A stretch of 64,000 bases of DNA from positions 269,721 to 333,720 of the forward strand of contig JAJRPM010000015.1 in NCBI GenBank assembly GCA_024280775.1. The letters are read 5' to 3'. This DNA is from Candidatus Zixiibacteriota bacterium. Its GTDB lineage: Bacteria; Zixibacteria; MSB-5A5; GN15; JACZUZ01. Positions 11,613-20,572 of this stretch are shown one piece after another. Made by a program: the position numbers and the translations under genes. Within the stretch, counting starts at the first letter, position 1; each line of letters begins with the position of its first letter. Under the pieces are notes generated by a model. That model did not search any database. It saw only the letters and a list, made by a program, of their open reading frames with translations, and was not told the origin of the DNA.

Positions 11613-11685
11613 AGCGGGAGACGAGGTTCGAACTCGCGACCAACAGCTTGGAAGGCTGTGACTCTACCAACTGAGTTACTCCCGC
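11613..11685 (-). tRNA. trnG: tRNA-Gly (anticodon TCC)
   Basis: Minus-strand cloverleaf with acceptor arms GCGGGAG/CTCCCGC, D-arm TAACTCAGTTGGTAGAGT, anticodon TCC in loop CTTCCAA, and T-arm GAGTTCGAACCTC. No encoded CCA; a run of seven T follows directly (11606-11612), a plausible terminator. It appears to be a separate unit with its own promoter at 11726-11754. Confidence 0.96.
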
Positions 11686-11725
11686 GGATGACGATATAAT
11701 GGATGTCGACATTGTCGACGAGACG

Positions 11726-11754
11726 ATAGTAGCGAAAAGCGCCAACTTGCGCAA
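11726..11754 (-). promoter_or_regulatory. Promoter candidate for tRNA-Gly
   Basis: Minus strand: -35 TTGCGC (11754-11749), 17-base spacer, -10 TACTAT (11731-11726), pointing at tRNA-Gly about 40 bases downstream. The short leader contains GTCGAC-ATT-GTCGAC. Confidence 0.5.
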
Positions 11755-11832
11755 GCGTATCAGATATGCAAAATCCCAATACCCAATGCACATCACACCC
11801 TTTACCGTTTACCCCTTGCCACTTGCTTTAGC

Positions 11833-11850
11833 GGCACAGCGTGCTGTGCC
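11833..11850. repeat. 18-bp palindromic repeat, copy 1
   Basis: GGCACAGCGTGCTGTGCC, a palindrome with one central imperfection. A second copy, GGCACAGCGCGCTGTGCC, lies at 11986-12003, 135 bases away. Between them is a GC-rich hairpin GGGGCGGGG-TCT-CCCCGCCC (11875-11894). Confidence 0.8.
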
Positions 11851-11985
11851 TTCCACGAACCATAACCATGTGTAGGGGCGGGGTCTCCCCGCCCTTGTTT
11901 CGATTCGCGGCATTGAGCCTATATGCGAAAAAGGGCGCCGGAACGACGCCCCTACGGGTTTGAGTTTTCTGCTTGATTTCTGAAA

Positions 11986-12003
11986 GGCACAGCGCGCTGT
12001 GCC
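11986..12003. repeat. 18-bp palindromic repeat, copy 2
   Basis: GGCACAGCGCGCTGTGCC, a perfect palindrome differing by one base from the copy at 11833-11850. The two copies flank a 135-bp segment, which may be a remnant of a paired repeat unit. Confidence 0.8.
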
Positions 12004-12041
12004 GCTACGAATCCTAATTGCGAATGATGTCGATATTCAAA

Positions 12042-12127
12042 CGTAGTGGCTGGGAGTGCCCTGCCTTGTTTGCATTAATTGACAGCTCTGTCTTATCAAA
12101 CAAGGCGCCCCAAGGGACGCCACTACG
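12042..12127. repeat. 86-bp inverted-repeat (MITE-like) element
   Basis: Two 31-base arms (12042-12072 and 12097-12127) face each other around a 24-base loop. The outer nine bases CGTAGTGGC pair with GCCACTACG and the inner nine CCTTGTTTG pair with CAAACAAGG; the middle 13 pair only partly. There is no room for a protein, so this looks like a non-autonomous mobile or REP-type element. Flanking target duplications were not convincing by eye. Confidence 0.65.
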
Positions 12128-12353
12128 GGGTTTTGGTGTATTTCTGGCGGCTCTAGTTGCAATTGGCTTGCAGTTAGAATAGAAGAAGGCCCTACTCTGC
12201 ATCGCGGAAATTCATGCCATTGCTCCTTTGCCTGGCGTCATCAAAATGATATACTGTTGTTGTGCAACCACTTAAATGGCCATAGTGTAGTTTTGCTCTC
12301 GCTATTATTGTTGCATGTGGCATCTTCGCTTGTGAAAAAAATATCGCAAATAC

Positions 12354-12382
12354 TTTACTTTTTCGTATTGTATCGGTATAAT
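12354..12382 (+). promoter_or_regulatory. Possible promoter upstream of the suf operon
   Basis: A perfect -10 TATAAT (12377-12382) lies 17 bases after a partial -35 TTTACT (12354-12359). It is about 230 bases ahead of the Rrf2 regulator, with a 105-bp repeat element in between, so the element would sit in the 5' untranslated region. Confidence 0.4.
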
Positions 12383-12447
12383 ACTATACGGATGGGGATG
12401 GATTGTTCCTGTTCGATTGTGATATGGGGATTGGTTTCGAGATTGCA

Positions 12448-12552
12448 GTCATTGCGAGCGTAGCGCGGCAATCTCGTTGGGCAATCTCATTCATTGGATA
12501 GAGCGGCTTGGAACCTGCGGGATTGCCGCGTCGCTTTGCTCCTCGCAATGAC
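12448..12552. repeat. 105-bp inverted-repeat element of the GTCATTGCGAG type
   Basis: Starts with GTCATTGCGAGCG and ends with the complementary CTCGCAATGAC; inside, TAGCGCGGCAATCTC faces GGGATTGCCGCGTCGC. Elements with these ends are common intergenic repeats in many bacterial genomes. No coding capacity. It separates the likely promoter from the Rrf2 gene. Confidence 0.75.
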
Positions 12553-12610
12553 GCGATAGGCGACACTGTCGGTTTTAGACAACTTTTGCAAGAGATGATG
12601 GAATAGGACT

Positions 12611-13138
12611 ATGAGAATATCGGCGATGGAAGAATATGGACTGCGGGCGTTGCTTTGTTTAGCGCGTATCGCTGACTCCAAACCGGCAGAGAAAGTCGGC
12701 GCCTCTATCTCATTGACTATTCCGGAGATTGCTGAGTCTGAGGGGATTTCGGTTCCTTATGCCAGTAAGATTATGCGCAAGTTGCGTCAGGGTGGTCTCG
12801 TTGAGGCGGTGCGTGGTCGCACTGGCGGCTATAAGCTCACTATTGGCCCGGCGAAGATAACTTTGTTGCAGGCGCTTGAGGCGCTGGGCGGGCCATTGAT
12901 GGCCGATGACTATTGCGATAGATACTCTGGAACACTTGATGAATGTATTCATACCTCCGATTGCTCATTGCGTGGGGCTTTTGGGGGATTCACGGGATAT
13001 TTGATGAAGATTTTGGAAATGACGACTCTTGCGGATATGACTCGGAAAGAGTCTGACGCGCGTGAGGCGGTTCAACGCTCTGCTGAGTTTCTTATCGGCG
13101 GCCTTGAGCCGAAACTTCCTTTGGATATGAAACAATAG
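12611..13138 (+). CDS. Rrf2/IscR-type regulator of the suf operon
   Basis: DNA-binding regulator, 175 aa. The winged helix-turn-helix covers about residues 1-80 (MRISAMEEYGLRALLCLARI; recognition region ISVPYASKIMRKLRQGGLV; wing RGRTGGYKL). Cysteines 102, 112 and 118 (C-X9-C-X5-C) match the spacing style of Fe-S-binding Rrf2 proteins such as IscR/SufR, so it probably senses Fe-S status. It is the first gene of the suf cluster, which it likely controls, 80 bases ahead of sufC. ATG at 12611; the ribosome site is weak (AGGA). Confidence 0.88.
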   Translation: MRISAMEEYGLRALLCLARIADSKPAEKVGASISLTIPEIAESEGISVPYASKIMRKLRQGGLVEAVRGRTGGYKLTIGPAKITLLQALEALGGPLMADDYCDRYSGTLDECIHTSDCSLRGAFGGFTGYLMKILEMTTLADMTRKESDAREAVQRSAEFLIGGLEPKLPLDMKQ

Positions 13139-13218
13139 CTTTGTAAACAAATATATTTCTGGGCTAAAATTTTTGATAACAATAAACAGAAAACTTCTGT
13201 TGGAGAACTACAATACTT

Positions 13219-13983
13219 ATGAGTAACACAGCATTATTACAGATAAAAGACGTGCATGTCGAAGTTGAGGGCAAAGAAGTTGTCAAGGGCGTGACACTCG
13301 ATATTGGCAAAGGTGAGGTTCATGCGCTGATGGGCAAGAACGGCTCGGGCAAATCGTCACTATCGAACGCAATTATGGGACACCCAAGCTATGCAATCAC
13401 TTCGGGTGATGTGCTTCTTGATGGCAAGAGCATACTTGAGATGGCTCCCGATGAGCGTTCAATAGCCGGTTTGTTTTTGGCGTTCCAATACCCGCAGGCG
13501 GTTCCGGGTGTGACAGTGGCGAACTTTTTACGTTCGGCGTTATTGGCTCGTCGGGGTGATGAGAAACTGATGCGCACTTTCCGTAAGGAGCTCTATGCGG
13601 CGATGGATGCGCTGGAGGTGGATCATGAATTTGCGGGGCGTTATCTCAATGACGGATTTTCCGGAGGGGAGAAGAAACGTATTGAGATTTTGCAATTGTC
13701 ACTATTGCAACCGAAACTGGCGCTTCTTGATGAAACCGATTCAGGTTTGGATATTGACGCATTGAAGACTGTTTCCGAGGGAATCAATCGTTATAGCTCT
13801 GATGAAAACGGTATTCTGCTGGTGACACATTATCAGCGTATTCTTGATTATGTAAAGCCGACTAAGGTGCATGTGATGATCGCCGGTAAGATTGTTAAGT
13901 CCGGCGGACCGGAGATTGCGCTGGAGCTTGAGAAGTCGGGCTATGAAACATTTCAGTCAACACCTGTAACGGTAGGAGCATAA
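13219..13983 (+). CDS. sufC: Fe-S assembly ATPase SufC
   Basis: Cytosolic ABC-type ATPase of the SufBCD scaffold; 254 aa, normal size. Walker [10 protein letters not shown] (about residues 39-47), signature motif [14 protein letters not shown] (about 146-159) and Walker [13 protein letters not shown] (about 168-179) are intact. GGAG lies 13 bases before ATG 13219. sufB starts 4 bases after its stop and uses a GGAG inside the end of sufC, indicating coupled translation. Confidence 0.97.
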   Translation: MSNTALLQIKDVHVEVEGKEVVKGVTLDIGKGEVHALMGKNGSGKSSLSNAIMGHPSYAITSGDVLLDGKSILEMAPDERSIAGLFLAFQYPQAVPGVTVANFLRSALLARRGDEKLMRTFRKELYAAMDALEVDHEFAGRYLNDGFSGGEKKRIEILQLSLLQPKLALLDETDSGLDIDALKTVSEGINRYSSDENGILLVTHYQRILDYVKPTKVHVMIAGKIVKSGGPEIALELEKSGYETFQSTPVTVGA

Positions 13984-13987
13984 AGGT

Positions 13988-15460
13988 ATGAGCGAAAAAC
14001 CACAAGGCGCGACAGTCGCCCCTGAGAGACAGCCGGTTGCTGACCCTATGATTAAGGGTGACGATTATGCTGAGAAGTATGGCTTTCATAGTCCTGACGC
14101 AGCGAAGAATTATTTCCTGAAAGGCGCCAAGGGGCTTAGCCATGAAGTAGTGGAGAATATCTCTCGTATCAAAGAAGAACCACAGTGGATGAATGACTTC
14201 CGTCACAAGTCGCTGGATATTTTCCTTTCCAAGCCTATGCCCAACTGGGGTGACACCAAATTGATGGGCGAGTTGGATTTTCAGGATATTTATTATTATA
14301 TCAAGCCGGTTGAGCAGTCAGCGCAGGATGATTGGAATGACGTTCCTGATTATATTAAGAACACATTTGATAAGTTAGGTATACCGGAGGCCGAGCAGAA
14401 GTTTCTTGGTGGTGTTTCAGCGCAGTTTGAGTCTGAGGTTGTTTATCATTCGATGAAGAAGGACCTTTCGGACAAGGGTGTGATTTTCCTGGATATGGAC
14501 GAGGCGCTTAAACAGTATCCTGATTTGGTGAAACAGTACTTCTCTACTGTGATACCTCCGGCGGACAACAAATTTGCGGCTCTCAATAGCGCGGTTTGGT
14601 CTGGTGGTTCGTTTATTTATGTTCCGAAGGGTGTGGATGTTGGCGCGTCTCCTTTGCAGGCGTATTTCCGTATTAACGCAGAGAATATGGGACAGTTTGA
14701 GCGTACTTTGATTATCGCCGACGAAGGCGCCAGAGTGCATTACATAGAAGGTTGCACAGCGCCGATTTGGTCTAGTGATTCACTACATAGCGCGGTGGTT
14801 GAAGTCGTGGGTTTGAAAGACTCCTACATTCGTTACACGACAATTCAAAACTGGGCCAATAACATTTACAACTTGGTGACTAAGCGTGCGATAGCCAAAA
14901 GGAATGCGACAGTTGAGTGGGTTGACGGCAACCTGGGGTCAAAACTGACAATGAAGTTTCCTTGCGTGTATCTAACTGAGGAACACGCAAAGGCTGAGAT
15001 TCTTTCGATTGCATTTGCAGGCACCGGGCAACATCAGGACGCTGGGGCTAAGGTGATTCACACAGCCAAGAACACTTCCAGCAGGATTACTTCGAAATCT
15101 ATTTCGAAGGATAAAGGTATTGCCTCCTATAGGGGGATGGTCAAGGTCTACAAGGGAGCTGAAAACAGCAAGGTGTCAGTTGAGTGTGATGCATTGCTGA
15201 TTGGCTCTGAGGCGCGTTCCGATACATATCCGACGATGGAGATTCATGAGGACAATGTTAAGATTGAGCATGAAGCGCGTGTGTCGAAAGTTTCCGAAGA
15301 ACAGTTGTTTTATTTGACTAGTCGGGGAATTTCCGAGGACGAAGCCAGGCTTTTGATTGTGAATGGGTTCATTGAGCCATTTACCAAAGAGCTTCCGATG
15401 GAGTACGCGGTGGAATTGAACCGTTTGATTGAACTTGAAATGACGGGCTCGGTCGGTTAA
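13988..15460 (+). CDS. sufB: Fe-S cluster scaffold protein SufB
   Basis: Main scaffold of SufBC2D, on which Fe-S clusters are built before transfer; 490 aa, typical. The C-terminal beta-helix region has the conserved [24 protein letters not shown] and [17 protein letters not shown] stretches. ATG at 13988 has GGAG 9 bases upstream, inside sufC. Followed by sufD after 57 bases. Confidence 0.97.
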   Translation: MSEKPQGATVAPERQPVADPMIKGDDYAEKYGFHSPDAAKNYFLKGAKGLSHEVVENISRIKEEPQWMNDFRHKSLDIFLSKPMPNWGDTKLMGELDFQDIYYYIKPVEQSAQDDWNDVPDYIKNTFDKLGIPEAEQKFLGGVSAQFESEVVYHSMKKDLSDKGVIFLDMDEALKQYPDLVKQYFSTVIPPADNKFAALNSAVWSGGSFIYVPKGVDVGASPLQAYFRINAENMGQFERTLIIADEGARVHYIEGCTAPIWSSDSLHSAVVEVVGLKDSYIRYTTIQNWANNIYNLVTKRAIAKRNATVEWVDGNLGSKLTMKFPCVYLTEEHAKAEILSIAFAGTGQHQDAGAKVIHTAKNTSSRITSKSISKDKGIASYRGMVKVYKGAENSKVSVECDALLIGSEARSDTYPTMEIHEDNVKIEHEARVSKVSEEQLFYLTSRGISEDEARLLIVNGFIEPFTKELPMEYAVELNRLIELEMTGSVG

Positions 15461-15517
15461 TCGCGACATTACTTTGAAACGTTTTGAAACGACAATAGAA
15501 AAGCACGAATATATTCT

Positions 15518-16882
15518 ATGAGTAATATAAAAATAGACAAGACAATTCTGAAGCAAGTCACAGCGTTGCCGAAAGTAGCTGACAACGCCGATTCTCCAGA
15601 CTGGATGACTTCAATTCAGGCTGGCGCCAGAGAGCGATATCAATCTCAGGAGTTGCCTGACCGCACATTGCATCTGTGGCGCTACACTGATCCGTCACTA
15701 TTCCTGTATAGTGATGGCGCTGACGCTCAGCAAAATGGAGCGAGCTCCAAAACAGTGTCAACTACAGCGTCAACTATCGAACCTGGTGTTTCGCCGGCTT
15801 ATGATACCGCCAAAGAACAACTAGCCGCAGGTGAGCTTGCGGTTGTGGCTCTTGATGACGCTGATGGAGCTTTGGATATTCAACTGACACCCGCGGCCAA
15901 GGATGCCGGACTGGTGGCTTTGCCTCTCTGTGAGGCGGGGGCTAAGTATCAGAAGATTATTGAGCGTCATCTATCTAAAGCAGTTGGCGCGGAATTCGGC
16001 AAATTTGAAGCGCTCAATGCGACATTGTGGGAGAACGGCATCTTTATTTATGCGCCGGATAACACAGTTATTGCGGAGCCGATTCATTTGCTACGTCGCG
16101 GCTCGGCTTCGAGTCGTTGGACTTTCCCAAGGACTCTAATTGTCGCTGGTGAGAATAGCAGATTGACTGTAGTTGATGAATACTATTCCGCTAACGATAC
16201 AGTTAGTGACAATTCTAACGCTGTGGTTGAAGTTTTTGGGCTTACCGGTAGCGAAGTGGAGTATGTGGTTTTGCAACGCAATAATGCGCACACCATTTCG
16301 CATTTCACGGAACGAACAACACTTGCTGACAATGCAAAGACGACATTAGTAGCGGCGTCATTTGGCGGCAAGACTCACAAAGCAAATCTCGGAACTATCA
16401 TGCAGGGCCGTCATACCAATAGCCTGCAATATGGCCTGGTTTTTGGTTCGGATAAGCAGAGTTTTGACCATCACACCGAGCATATAAATCGCGGCGCGCA
16501 TGGATATTCGAATCTTGATTTCAAGATTGTACTCAAGGACAAATCTCATTCGGCTTACACCGGATTGATTCGGGTTGATGAAAATATCGCCAATTGTGAG
16601 GCATACCAGTCTAACCGTAACCTGTTACTAAACCGTGGGGCAAAGGCTGAGTCTATTCCGGAGCTTGAAATTCTATGTGATGAGGTTATTTGCACTCATG
16701 GCGCGACAGTTGGGCCGATTGATGAGATGCAGGTATTCTATTTTTTGAGTCGCGGGATACCGCGTAATGAAGCGGTCAAGATGATTGTTCGCGGGCATGT
16801 TGAACCGACATTGAAGCTGTTGCCGGAGAGTATGCAACCCCGGGTGCGTGGTTATGTTGACGAGCGACTTGAGACACTCTAG
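15518..16882 (+). CDS. sufD: Fe-S cluster assembly protein SufD
   Basis: Partner of SufB in the scaffold; 454 aa. The N-terminal region is variable, while the C-terminal half carries the family signature CTHGATVGPIDEMQVFYFL followed by SRGIPRNEAVKMIVRGHVEP, with the conserved His. ATG at 15518 lacks a clear ribosome site. Order sufC-sufB-sufD is standard. Confidence 0.96.
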   Translation: MSNIKIDKTILKQVTALPKVADNADSPDWMTSIQAGARERYQSQELPDRTLHLWRYTDPSLFLYSDGADAQQNGASSKTVSTTASTIEPGVSPAYDTAKEQLAAGELAVVALDDADGALDIQLTPAAKDAGLVALPLCEAGAKYQKIIERHLSKAVGAEFGKFEALNATLWENGIFIYAPDNTVIAEPIHLLRRGSASSRWTFPRTLIVAGENSRLTVVDEYYSANDTVSDNSNAVVEVFGLTGSEVEYVVLQRNNAHTISHFTERTTLADNAKTTLVAASFGGKTHKANLGTIMQGRHTNSLQYGLVFGSDKQSFDHHTEHINRGAHGYSNLDFKIVLKDKSHSAYTGLIRVDENIANCEAYQSNRNLLLNRGAKAESIPELEILCDEVICTHGATVGPIDEMQVFYFLSRGIPRNEAVKMIVRGHVEPTLKLLPESMQPRVRGYVDERLETL

Positions 16883-16922
16883 TTTTTGCACTCTAATCGA
16901 TTATTGAGGATGCTATACATAT

Positions 16923-17255
16923 ATGTCAGTAACAAAAGATTTGACCGGATTCGTAAAGCTCGCCAAGACTGGTGATGTTCCGGCAGGAACTGTGCGCACA
17001 TTTGATATCGAAGACGGTTCGGTTGCGATTTGCAATGTTGATGGGGCGTTCTATGCTATCGACAATGTTTGCACCCATGACGACGGCCCGCTCGGTGACG
17101 GCAAACTTATCGGCTGTGAAGTTGAGTGTCCGCGTCACGGAGCGCGGTTTGACATTCGCACCGGGGCTGTGACAGCGATGCCAGCGGCGGTGGGCGTTGA
17201 CTCCTATGAAACTTATGTAGATGGTGAAGATATTTATGTCAAACTTGACGACTGA
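16923..17255 (+). CDS. Rieske-type [2Fe-2S] ferredoxin in the suf operon
   Basis: Small soluble Rieske protein of 110 aa, similar in layout to the ferredoxin components of dioxygenases and to NirD. The two ligand boxes are CTHDDGPL (about residues 45-52) and CPRHGARFD (about 64-72), giving CxH ... CPxH. No signal peptide, so cytosolic. It sits between sufD and sufS and overlaps the sufS start. It may supply electrons for cluster assembly; that role is inferred from position only. Confidence 0.92.
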   Translation: MSVTKDLTGFVKLAKTGDVPAGTVRTFDIEDGSVAICNVDGAFYAIDNVCTHDDGPLGDGKLIGCEVECPRHGARFDIRTGAVTAMPAAVGVDSYETYVDGEDIYVKLDD

Positions 17256-18495
17256 AATGACTACTGAGATTCTGGATGTAGCGAAAATTCGGACCGACTT
17301 CCCTATTCTGGGACGTTCGATGAATGGGAAACCGCTGGCTTTTCTTGATAGCGCCGCTAGTTCACAGAAACCTAACCAAGTGGTGTCTGCGATAACCAAT
17401 TACTATCAGAATCATCACGCCAATGTTCATCGCGGGATGTATACACTTGCCGCAGAAGCCACCGAGCTTTTTGAAAACACGCGAACAAAGATTGCGCAGT
17501 TCATTGGCGCTGATTCAACGAAAGAAATTATTTTCACTCGTAACGCTACCGAGGCAATTAACCTGGTCGCTTATACCTGGGGTGAGACGAATCTCAAGGC
17601 TGGCGATGAGATTCTTATTAGCGTGATGGAGCATCACGCTAATTTAGTTCCTTGGGTTCGTGTATGCGAAAAAACCGGGGCTACTCTGAAGACGATACCA
17701 ATTGATAGTGACGGTCGTTTGGACTTGAGCTCATTAGATACATTGCTAACTGCGAAGACCAAACTCGTTGCTCTTTCGCGTATGTCAAATGTATTGGGGA
17801 CTATCAATGATGTTGCTCCGATATTCGCCGCGGCTAAGAAACTTGGCGCTGTTACATTAGTTGACGCGGCGCAGTCTGCGCCTCATATCGCAACTGACGT
17901 AAAGAAGTTGAACTGCGATTTCTTGGTCTTATCTGCCCACAAGATGCTGGGCCCGACAGGTGTCGGAATTCTGTATGGTCGTGAGGAATTGTTGAACGCG
18001 ATGCCTCCGTTCCTTGCAGGCGGGGAGATGATAGACCAAGTCACCTTCGAGAAGGTCACCTACAACGAGTTACCGCACAAATTTGAAGCCGGCACACCGG
18101 ATATTGCTGGTGTTGTGGCATTTAGCGCGGCGATCGATTATTTGAACAATCTTGGTATGGATGCGGTTCAGAGACATGAACATGAGATTACATCTTATGC
18201 GCTGGCCAAACTTGGCGAATTGCCCTGGCTTACTATTTATGGGCCACGTGATTCAAAAAATCGCGGCGCGGCGGTCTCGTTCACAGTTGAGGGGATTCAT
18301 CCGCACGATGTTTCGCAGTTTCTCGATAGCGCCGGAATTGCTGTGCGCGCCGGACATCACTGCGCGCAACCGCTGATGAAGGCTTTGGGCACTGATGCGA
18401 CAACTCGCGCCTCATTTTACATTTATAACACCAACGAAGAAGTTGACCGGCTTTGCAAAGCGCTGATTGATTTGCGTTCGTTCTTCAAACTGTAA
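17236..18495 (+). CDS. sufS: Cysteine desulfurase SufS
   Basis: PLP enzyme that takes sulfur from cysteine for Fe-S assembly; about 419 aa. The PLP lysine is in LSAHKMLGPTGVGILYG and the persulfide cysteine in RAGHHCAQP near residue 375. Starts at 17221, 17236 and 17257 are in frame; 17236 has a weak GGTGAAG upstream, while 17257 gives the canonical N-terminus (MTTEILDVAKIRTDFPIL) one base after the ferredoxin stop. The exact start is uncertain. Followed by its sulfur acceptor sufU. Confidence 0.96.
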   Translation: MSNLTTEMTTEILDVAKIRTDFPILGRSMNGKPLAFLDSAASSQKPNQVVSAITNYYQNHHANVHRGMYTLAAEATELFENTRTKIAQFIGADSTKEIIFTRNATEAINLVAYTWGETNLKAGDEILISVMEHHANLVPWVRVCEKTGATLKTIPIDSDGRLDLSSLDTLLTAKTKLVALSRMSNVLGTINDVAPIFAAAKKLGAVTLVDAAQSAPHIATDVKKLNCDFLVLSAHKMLGPTGVGILYGREELLNAMPPFLAGGEMIDQVTFEKVTYNELPHKFEAGTPDIAGVVAFSAAIDYLNNLGMDAVQRHEHEITSYALAKLGELPWLTIYGPRDSKNRGAAVSFTVEGIHPHDVSQFLDSAGIAVRAGHHCAQPLMKALGTDATTRASFYIYNTNEEVDRLCKALIDLRSFFKL

Positions 18496-18533
18496 ACTGA
18501 AATCTTAGAACAAAAATTCAAAGCAAGAAGATC

Positions 18534-19007
18534 ATGTCACACCCATTAGAAGCTCTATATCGCGATATAATTTTGGATCATTACCGCTCGCCGCGTGGTG
18601 TCGAGCCGCTTGCATCTGCGGATGTTTGCTCTCGCGGCTCAAATCCCTCTTGTGGTGATGAGTTGCAGGTGCAATTGAAAATTGATGACGGAAAAATTTC
18701 ACAGGCCAGTATTAGCGCACGCGGATGCGCGATATCGGTTGCCTCTTCCTCTATGCTCACTGAGGTGATTGAGGGTATGACTCTCGACGAGGCTGTGGAA
18801 TTCGGAGAGAATATCCGAAATATGATGCACGGGAAAGAGATTCCTGAAGATTTCGACCTGGGAGATATTGACGCGCTCAAGGGAGTTCGTAAATTCCCGG
18901 TGCGGGTCAAGTGCGCGATGCTTGCCTGGGTGGCAACTTTAGAAGCCATTAGAAAATATCGCGACGGCGAAGCAACGGATTCAAAAATCGAAATAACTAC
19001 CGAATAA
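18534..19007 (+). CDS. sufU: SufU-type scaffold / sulfur-transfer protein
   Basis: IscU-like protein of 157 aa that accepts sulfur from SufS. The three conserved cysteines are in NPSCGDEL, GCAISVASSSM and VKCAMLAW, with the Asp of CGD; the insertion between the second and third cysteine is the SufU type rather than IscU. It directly follows sufS, its expected partner. Confidence 0.95.
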   Translation: MSHPLEALYRDIILDHYRSPRGVEPLASADVCSRGSNPSCGDELQVQLKIDDGKISQASISARGCAISVASSSMLTEVIEGMTLDEAVEFGENIRNMMHGKEIPEDFDLGDIDALKGVRKFPVRVKCAMLAWVATLEAIRKYRDGEATDSKIEITTE

Positions 19008-19045
19008 TATCGGACGCAATAGACTAATACAAATTGAGAACTAGT

Positions 19046-19435
19046 ATGACAGACACATCTAAAAACACAAATGAAGCCCCTGCAAAGGACACCACCCAAA
19101 GTAGCAAGCCCACCGGAAACCCTGTGCAGTTGCCTACCAAAGAACAGTTTTTTGAAATCCTGATGCCAGTGGAAGACCCGGAGATTAGAATCAGCATTGT
19201 TGATTTAGGGTTAATCTATGATGTAATTGTGGAGGACGACAATTCCGTTACAGTCAAGATGACATTGACAACTCCGGCTTGTCCTTATGGCGAGATGCTG
19301 ATCGCGCAAGTGCAGGAATGCATCACGAACGTTGAAGGTGTCAAAGAAGCCAAGATTGAATTGGTTTGGGAGCCGACTTGGGATCCGCGTGAGATGGCCT
19401 CAGATTATGCTAAAGACCAGCTTGGTATTTGGTAA
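19046..19435 (+). CDS. sufT: SufT / MIP18-family Fe-S maturation protein (DUF59)
   Basis: 129 aa with a charged N-terminal tail and a single DUF59 domain: DPEIRISIVDLGLIYDV and TPACPYGEML with the conserved reactive cysteine. This family helps mature Fe-S proteins and often ends suf operons. I chose ATG 19046 over an in-frame TTG at 19034. It converges on fbp, whose end is 14 bases away, with no terminator visible between. Confidence 0.93.
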   Translation: MTDTSKNTNEAPAKDTTQSSKPTGNPVQLPTKEQFFEILMPVEDPEIRISIVDLGLIYDVIVEDDNSVTVKMTLTTPACPYGEMLIAQVQECITNVEGVKEAKIELVWEPTWDPREMASDYAKDQLGIW

Positions 19436-19449
19436 CACTACCGGGCTAG

Positions 19450-20436
19450 TTACTTCTTGCTCTTGGTGTATATCTCGCGAATCTCATCAACAACTTTTGA
19501 ACTGCCGATAATTGTCGGGCAAGTGTGATGCGGCGAATCCGGGACTATCTCCAACAAATCCTGCTGACCATCAATAGCTTTGCCGCCCGCCGCCACTGCC
19601 AAACGCGCTAATGGCGCGGCTTCGTACATCAGACGAATTTTGCCCTCAGGATTTGCAACAGTCCCAGGATACAAATATACCCCACCCTTTAACATATTGC
19701 GATGGAAATCGCCTACGAGTGAACCAATGTAGCGGGTTGAGGATTCTTTTCTGCCGACACGCAAATAGTCGACAACTTCCTGAGTGGCTTTGTCCCAGTT
19801 GGGATAGTTTGCTTCGTTTACGCTATAGATAGATGACTCATCGGGGATTTTGATATTTTCATCAGTAAGTCGAAATTCGCCGATGGACATATCGGCGATA
19901 AAACCGCAGACAGATGTATTTGGGGACCAAAATACAAAATTAGTGGATGGCCCATAGAGCGCATAGCCGCAGGCTATCAAGTTCTTACCGGGTTGAAGCA
20001 GAAGATTGGCCGACGGCTCATCTTTGGGCAGTCTATACAGGCCGAAAATCGACCCGATAGTAACGTTAACATCGATGTTTGAGGAGCCGTCAAGAGGGTC
20101 ATAAGTAAGCAGGAACTCTTCGGCGAGCTCATCGCCGCCAACCTGCACCGGCTCTCCCATTTCCTCAGATATTAATGTTCCTACTAGCCCATTGCGGCGG
20201 AATAATTCTACGAAGACTTCATTGGCAAATTCATCGAGCTTCTTTACTTGCTCGCCATGAACATTGGTCTCTCCGGTTTCACCAACCATGCCATCGAGCC
20301 ATACCTCGCGCACCTGGCGAGAAATCATCTTCCCGGCTAAGGCTATAGTCATGATAATATCGCTAGTACGTACGCAATGCGGCGAGGATTTATCGGTAAC
20401 CGAAGATAGGAATTGGGAGAGCGTTGAGGTCTTCAT
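19450..20436 (-). CDS. fbp: Fructose-1,6-bisphosphatase, class I
   Basis: Hydrolyses fructose-1,6-bisphosphate to fructose-6-phosphate; 328 aa, normal. The metal-binding LTYDPLDGSSNIDVN motif (about residues 110-125), the acidic ISEEMGEP segment and the substrate-binding GGVYLYPGT / LMYEAAPLA stretches are present. ATG at 20436. It follows the opcA-pgl fusion after 136 bases on the same strand, so it likely ends the pentose phosphate operon and helps recycle fructose phosphates. Confidence 0.96.
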   Translation of the reverse strand: MKTSTLSQFLSSVTDKSSPHCVRTSDIIMTIALAGKMISRQVREVWLDGMVGETGETNVHGEQVKKLDEFANEVFVELFRRNGLVGTLISEEMGEPVQVGGDELAEEFLLTYDPLDGSSNIDVNVTIGSIFGLYRLPKDEPSANLLLQPGKNLIACGYALYGPSTNFVFWSPNTSVCGFIADMSIGEFRLTDENIKIPDESSIYSVNEANYPNWDKATQEVVDYLRVGRKESSTRYIGSLVGDFHRNMLKGGVYLYPGTVANPEGKIRLMYEAAPLARLAVAAGGKAIDGQQDLLEIVPDSPHHTCPTIIGSSKVVDEIREIYTKSKK

Positions 20437-20572
20437 AGAATCAGGGAAGTTCAGCCATTTCTGGTTAAGCTAGTTGAGGAATCTGACGGTTTCACTCCGC
20501 AAGTATACGGCAGACGTCGTCCACTGACAAGCGCCGGAAAGGTAAGAAATCTCGCAAATCTTGATATTCAGC

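Larger units (their letters stand above)
11686..12610. other. Repeat-rich gene-free island between tRNA-Gly and the suf operon
   Basis: About 920 bases without a believable gene. It contains the tRNA-Gly promoter, two near-identical 18-bp palindromes, a GC-rich hairpin, a GGGCG/CGCCC hairpin (11933-11951), an 86-bp inverted-repeat element, a TATAAT-containing promoter candidate, and a 105-bp repeat element ending 58 bases before the Rrf2 regulator. The density of palindromes suggests a landing zone for small non-autonomous repeats. Confidence 0.7.

Noticed and set aside
12042-12127. Full insertion sequence
   Set aside because: Only 86 bases, no transposase fragment and no clear target-site duplication.
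12257-12463. 68-aa hydrophobic ORF before the suf operon
   Set aside because: No good start site and it runs into a known type of intergenic repeat; AT-rich promoter region explains the hydrophobic codons.
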